Source of the DNA: Candidatus Iainarchaeum sp. | GTDB lineage: Archaea; Iainarchaeota; Iainarchaeia; Iainarchaeales; Iainarchaeaceae | Assembly (NCBI GenBank): GCA_013331625.1 | Contig: DUGC01000085.1 | Location: 1 to 16,359 of the forward strand | DNA: 16,359 nucleotides | Reading direction: 5' to 3' | Part shown: in pieces, positions 15,027-16,359 of the stretch | How the letters are laid out: every line of letters starts with the position of its first letter | How positions within the stretch are numbered: position 1 is the first letter of the stretch | Translations under genes and position numbers: made by a program | Notes under the pieces: model-generated | Told to the model about the DNA's origin: nothing | The model's database searches: none | The model's input: only the letters and a program-made list of their open reading frames with translations

Positions 15027-15591
15027 TTTTTAGCCTCTCAAGCTCTTTTATGAAATATTTCTCTTCGGGGAGCCCAAGCTCTGCCCTAATGCTTATAATC
15101 CTGCGCAGGTACTCCTTCCTTATTGCGGGAGGCTTTTCATTGTAAATTTCCCTGCCATAAAGGAAACAATCCAGAGTGTCCATGTCTTTTGCGATCTCAA
15201 CATATGGGTCAGAAGAGTAAACCTGCTTGTCGCTATGGTTTGCTATCGCATTTGCTATCAGGGAAATTTTTTTCTTTGGCAGTTTCGTTATTTTTTTGAG
15301 TATTTTTCCCGCCATCTTCGCCCCGTGCCTTGCGTGATCTTTAAACCTGCCGGTCCTTATCGCATAAATGTCATGGAGCGCGGCGACCATTTCCACCAAG
15401 GCCCCGTCAAGCCCGCGCTTTTGCGCAAGTATCCGCCCTGTCTGTATGCAGCTGCTGCTGTGCTTTAGCTCCCACTCTATTGAATCATCGCGTCTTGAAT
15501 TTGGCACCTTGCTTGCCAATATCGCGCGCAGCACGAACCTTTGCACTTTTTCACTATCAGTTAGGTTATTGCCGGTAAAATGATGGTACAT
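15016..15591 (-). CDS. HD-domain phosphohydrolase-like protein
   Basis: A 191-aa predicted metal-dependent phosphohydrolase. The HD signature is spread over His44 (KHSSSC), His73-Asp74 (AALHDIY), His86/His89 (KDHARHG), His119 (ANHSDK) and Asp136/Asp138 (AKDMDTLD), in the order and spacing usual for HD domains that act on nucleotides or similar phosphates. The substrate is unknown. It is the first gene of an operon with the swivel-domain protein (11-base overlap), so the two probably serve one process. The ATG at 15591 lies 27 bases after a TATA-like box. The gene is divergent from a TrmB-family regulator, which may control it. Confidence 0.82.
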   Translation of the reverse strand: MYHHFTGNNLTDSEKVQRFVLRAILASKVPNSRRDDSIEWELKHSSSCIQTGRILAQKRGLDGALVEMVAALHDIYAIRTGRFKDHARHGAKMAGKILKKITKLPKKKISLIANAIANHSDKQVYSSDPYVEIAKDMDTLDCFLYGREIYNEKPPAIRKEYLRRIISIRAELGLPEEKYFIKELERLKNGK

Positions 15592-15613
15592 ACGAAGCTA
15601 TTGCAAAAGCACG

Positions 15614-15656
15614 CTTAAATAACTTTACTACCCCCCTATAAGGGTATATTTATAAG
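15614..15656. promoter_or_regulatory. Divergent promoters of the HD operon and the TrmB gene, with operator-like repeats
   Basis: Minus strand: TTATTTAAG centred about 27 bases before ATG 15591. Plus strand: TTTATAAGG (15649-15657) centred about 26 bases before ATG 15679. Between them CCCTATAAGGG (15634-15644) is a perfect 4-bp-arm palindrome, and TATAAGG occurs twice in direct orientation 14 bases apart, overlapping the plus-strand TATA box. This arrangement suits an autoregulating TrmB-type protein that controls both directions. Confidence 0.5.
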
Positions 15657-15678
15657 GAAATTTGCCATTGCTTGTTTT

Positions 15679-16359
15679 ATGGATGCAAAAATGCTTGAAA
15701 GTCTGGGCCTTACAAGCGGCGAGAGCCGGGCATACCTCTCGCTGCTGCGTATCGGCAGCGGAACTGCAGGCACTATTGCGCAGGACTCTGGCATCTCGCC
15801 TTCAAAAATATATGATGTCCTCAAAAGGCTCAGTGAAAAGGGGCTTTGCGGCAACGTGCTCAAGGGAAAGGTGAAGCTATACCGCCCCCAAGAGCCAGCA
15901 AAGCTGCACGACCTCGTTTCGGAGGAAAAAGAGCGGCTGAAAATAAAAGAGGAAGCCGTTTCCGGCCTCATCCCGGCCTTAGAAAAGATTTACCAAGCAA
16001 GCAGGCAGGAAAACCGCACTGAAATACTTGAGGGCATGCGGGGAGTGAGGCACTTTTTTGACATGTCGCTTGAGAGCACAAAAAAAGGGGACGAAATTCT
16101 CGTCATCGGATACCCCAAGGAAGCGAGCGAGCTCTTCAATGCCTACTTCAAGCAGTTCCACAAGATTAGGGCTGCAAAGGGAGTAAGAGCGAGGGTGGTT
16201 TATGATTATGACACATGGTTCCTCAAGGCAAGGGAGCAGCGCAGGCTCATGGAGCAGCGCTATTTGCCGCAAGGAATAGTGACACCCACATTCATTTACC
16301 TGTTCAACAACACAGTTGGCATCATCACGATCTCAAGCGGCCAGAAGCTGTGCTTCCTT
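15679..16359 (+). CDS. TrmB-family transcriptional regulator (5' part, runs off right edge)
   Basis: The first 227 residues of a TrmB-like archaeal regulator, open to the window edge. The N-terminal winged helix is at about 1-75: MLESLGLTSGESRAYLSLLR, then ISPSKIYDVLKRLSEKGLC. A short coiled linker follows (about 78-108), then an effector domain with EILEGMRGVRHFFD near 116-129, GDEILVIGYPKEAS and the basic helix YFKQFHKIRAAKGVRARVVYDYD. Known TrmB proteins sense sugars, but this family is broad in archaea and the ligand here is not readable. It is divergent from the HD/swivel operon, 87 bases apart, which suggests local control. Leaderless start at ATG 15679; ATG 15691 is also in frame. Confidence 0.88.
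   Translation, partial: MDAKMLESLGLTSGESRAYLSLLRIGSGTAGTIAQDSGISPSKIYDVLKRLSEKGLCGNVLKGKVKLYRPQEPAKLHDLVSEEKERLKIKEEAVSGLIPALEKIYQASRQENRTEILEGMRGVRHFFDMSLESTKKGDEILVIGYPKEASELFNAYFKQFHKIRAAKGVRARVVYDYDTWFLKAREQRRLMEQRYLPQGIVTPTFIYLFNNTVGIITISSGQKLCFL

Overview
This window looks archaeal. Almost every gene or operon has an AT-rich TATA-like box centred 24-27 bases before its start codon, as expected of leaderless archaeal transcripts. The gene set fits too: a TrmB-family regulator, two tandem-domain Lrp/AsnC regulators, a stand-alone PEP-utilising swivel-domain protein and an HD-domain protein. Genes are tightly packed, with stop/start overlaps. A small-genome (DPANN-type) archaeon is a reasonable guess, but nothing here fixes the lineage.

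Left part (1-6873), all on the minus strand: a nucleotide excision repair operon in the order uvrB-uvrA-uvrC, with uvrC running off the left edge. Upstream of uvrB lies a class I methyltransferase that resembles glycine N-methyltransferase. UvrABC is the bacterial-type repair system, patchily present in archaea.

Middle part (6874-11483): a regulatory island. Two double Lrp/AsnC proteins (6939-7919 and 9886-10926, both plus strand) bracket two minus-strand units: a radical SAM/SPASM enzyme, and a pair of small membrane proteins (58 aa and about 120 aa). The two minus-strand units share a 44-bp promoter module at identical distance (7 bases) from their start codons, so they are probably controlled together, most likely by one or both Lrp proteins. 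The second Lrp gene overlaps the start of a small VTT/DedA-like membrane protein gene. This is the most interesting region; its substrate is unknown.

Right part (11487-16359): a CPA-type cation/proton antiporter gene (minus); a small basic protein gene with a C-terminal AT-hook-like motif (plus); a gene-poor stretch (13235-13601) holding a frameshifted remnant of a TrmB-type regulator and a cluster of hairpins; then an operon (minus) of an HD-domain protein and a PEP-utilising swivel-domain protein, divergent from an intact TrmB-family regulator that runs off the right edge.

No rRNA, tRNA, CRISPR array, insertion sequence or replication origin was recognised.
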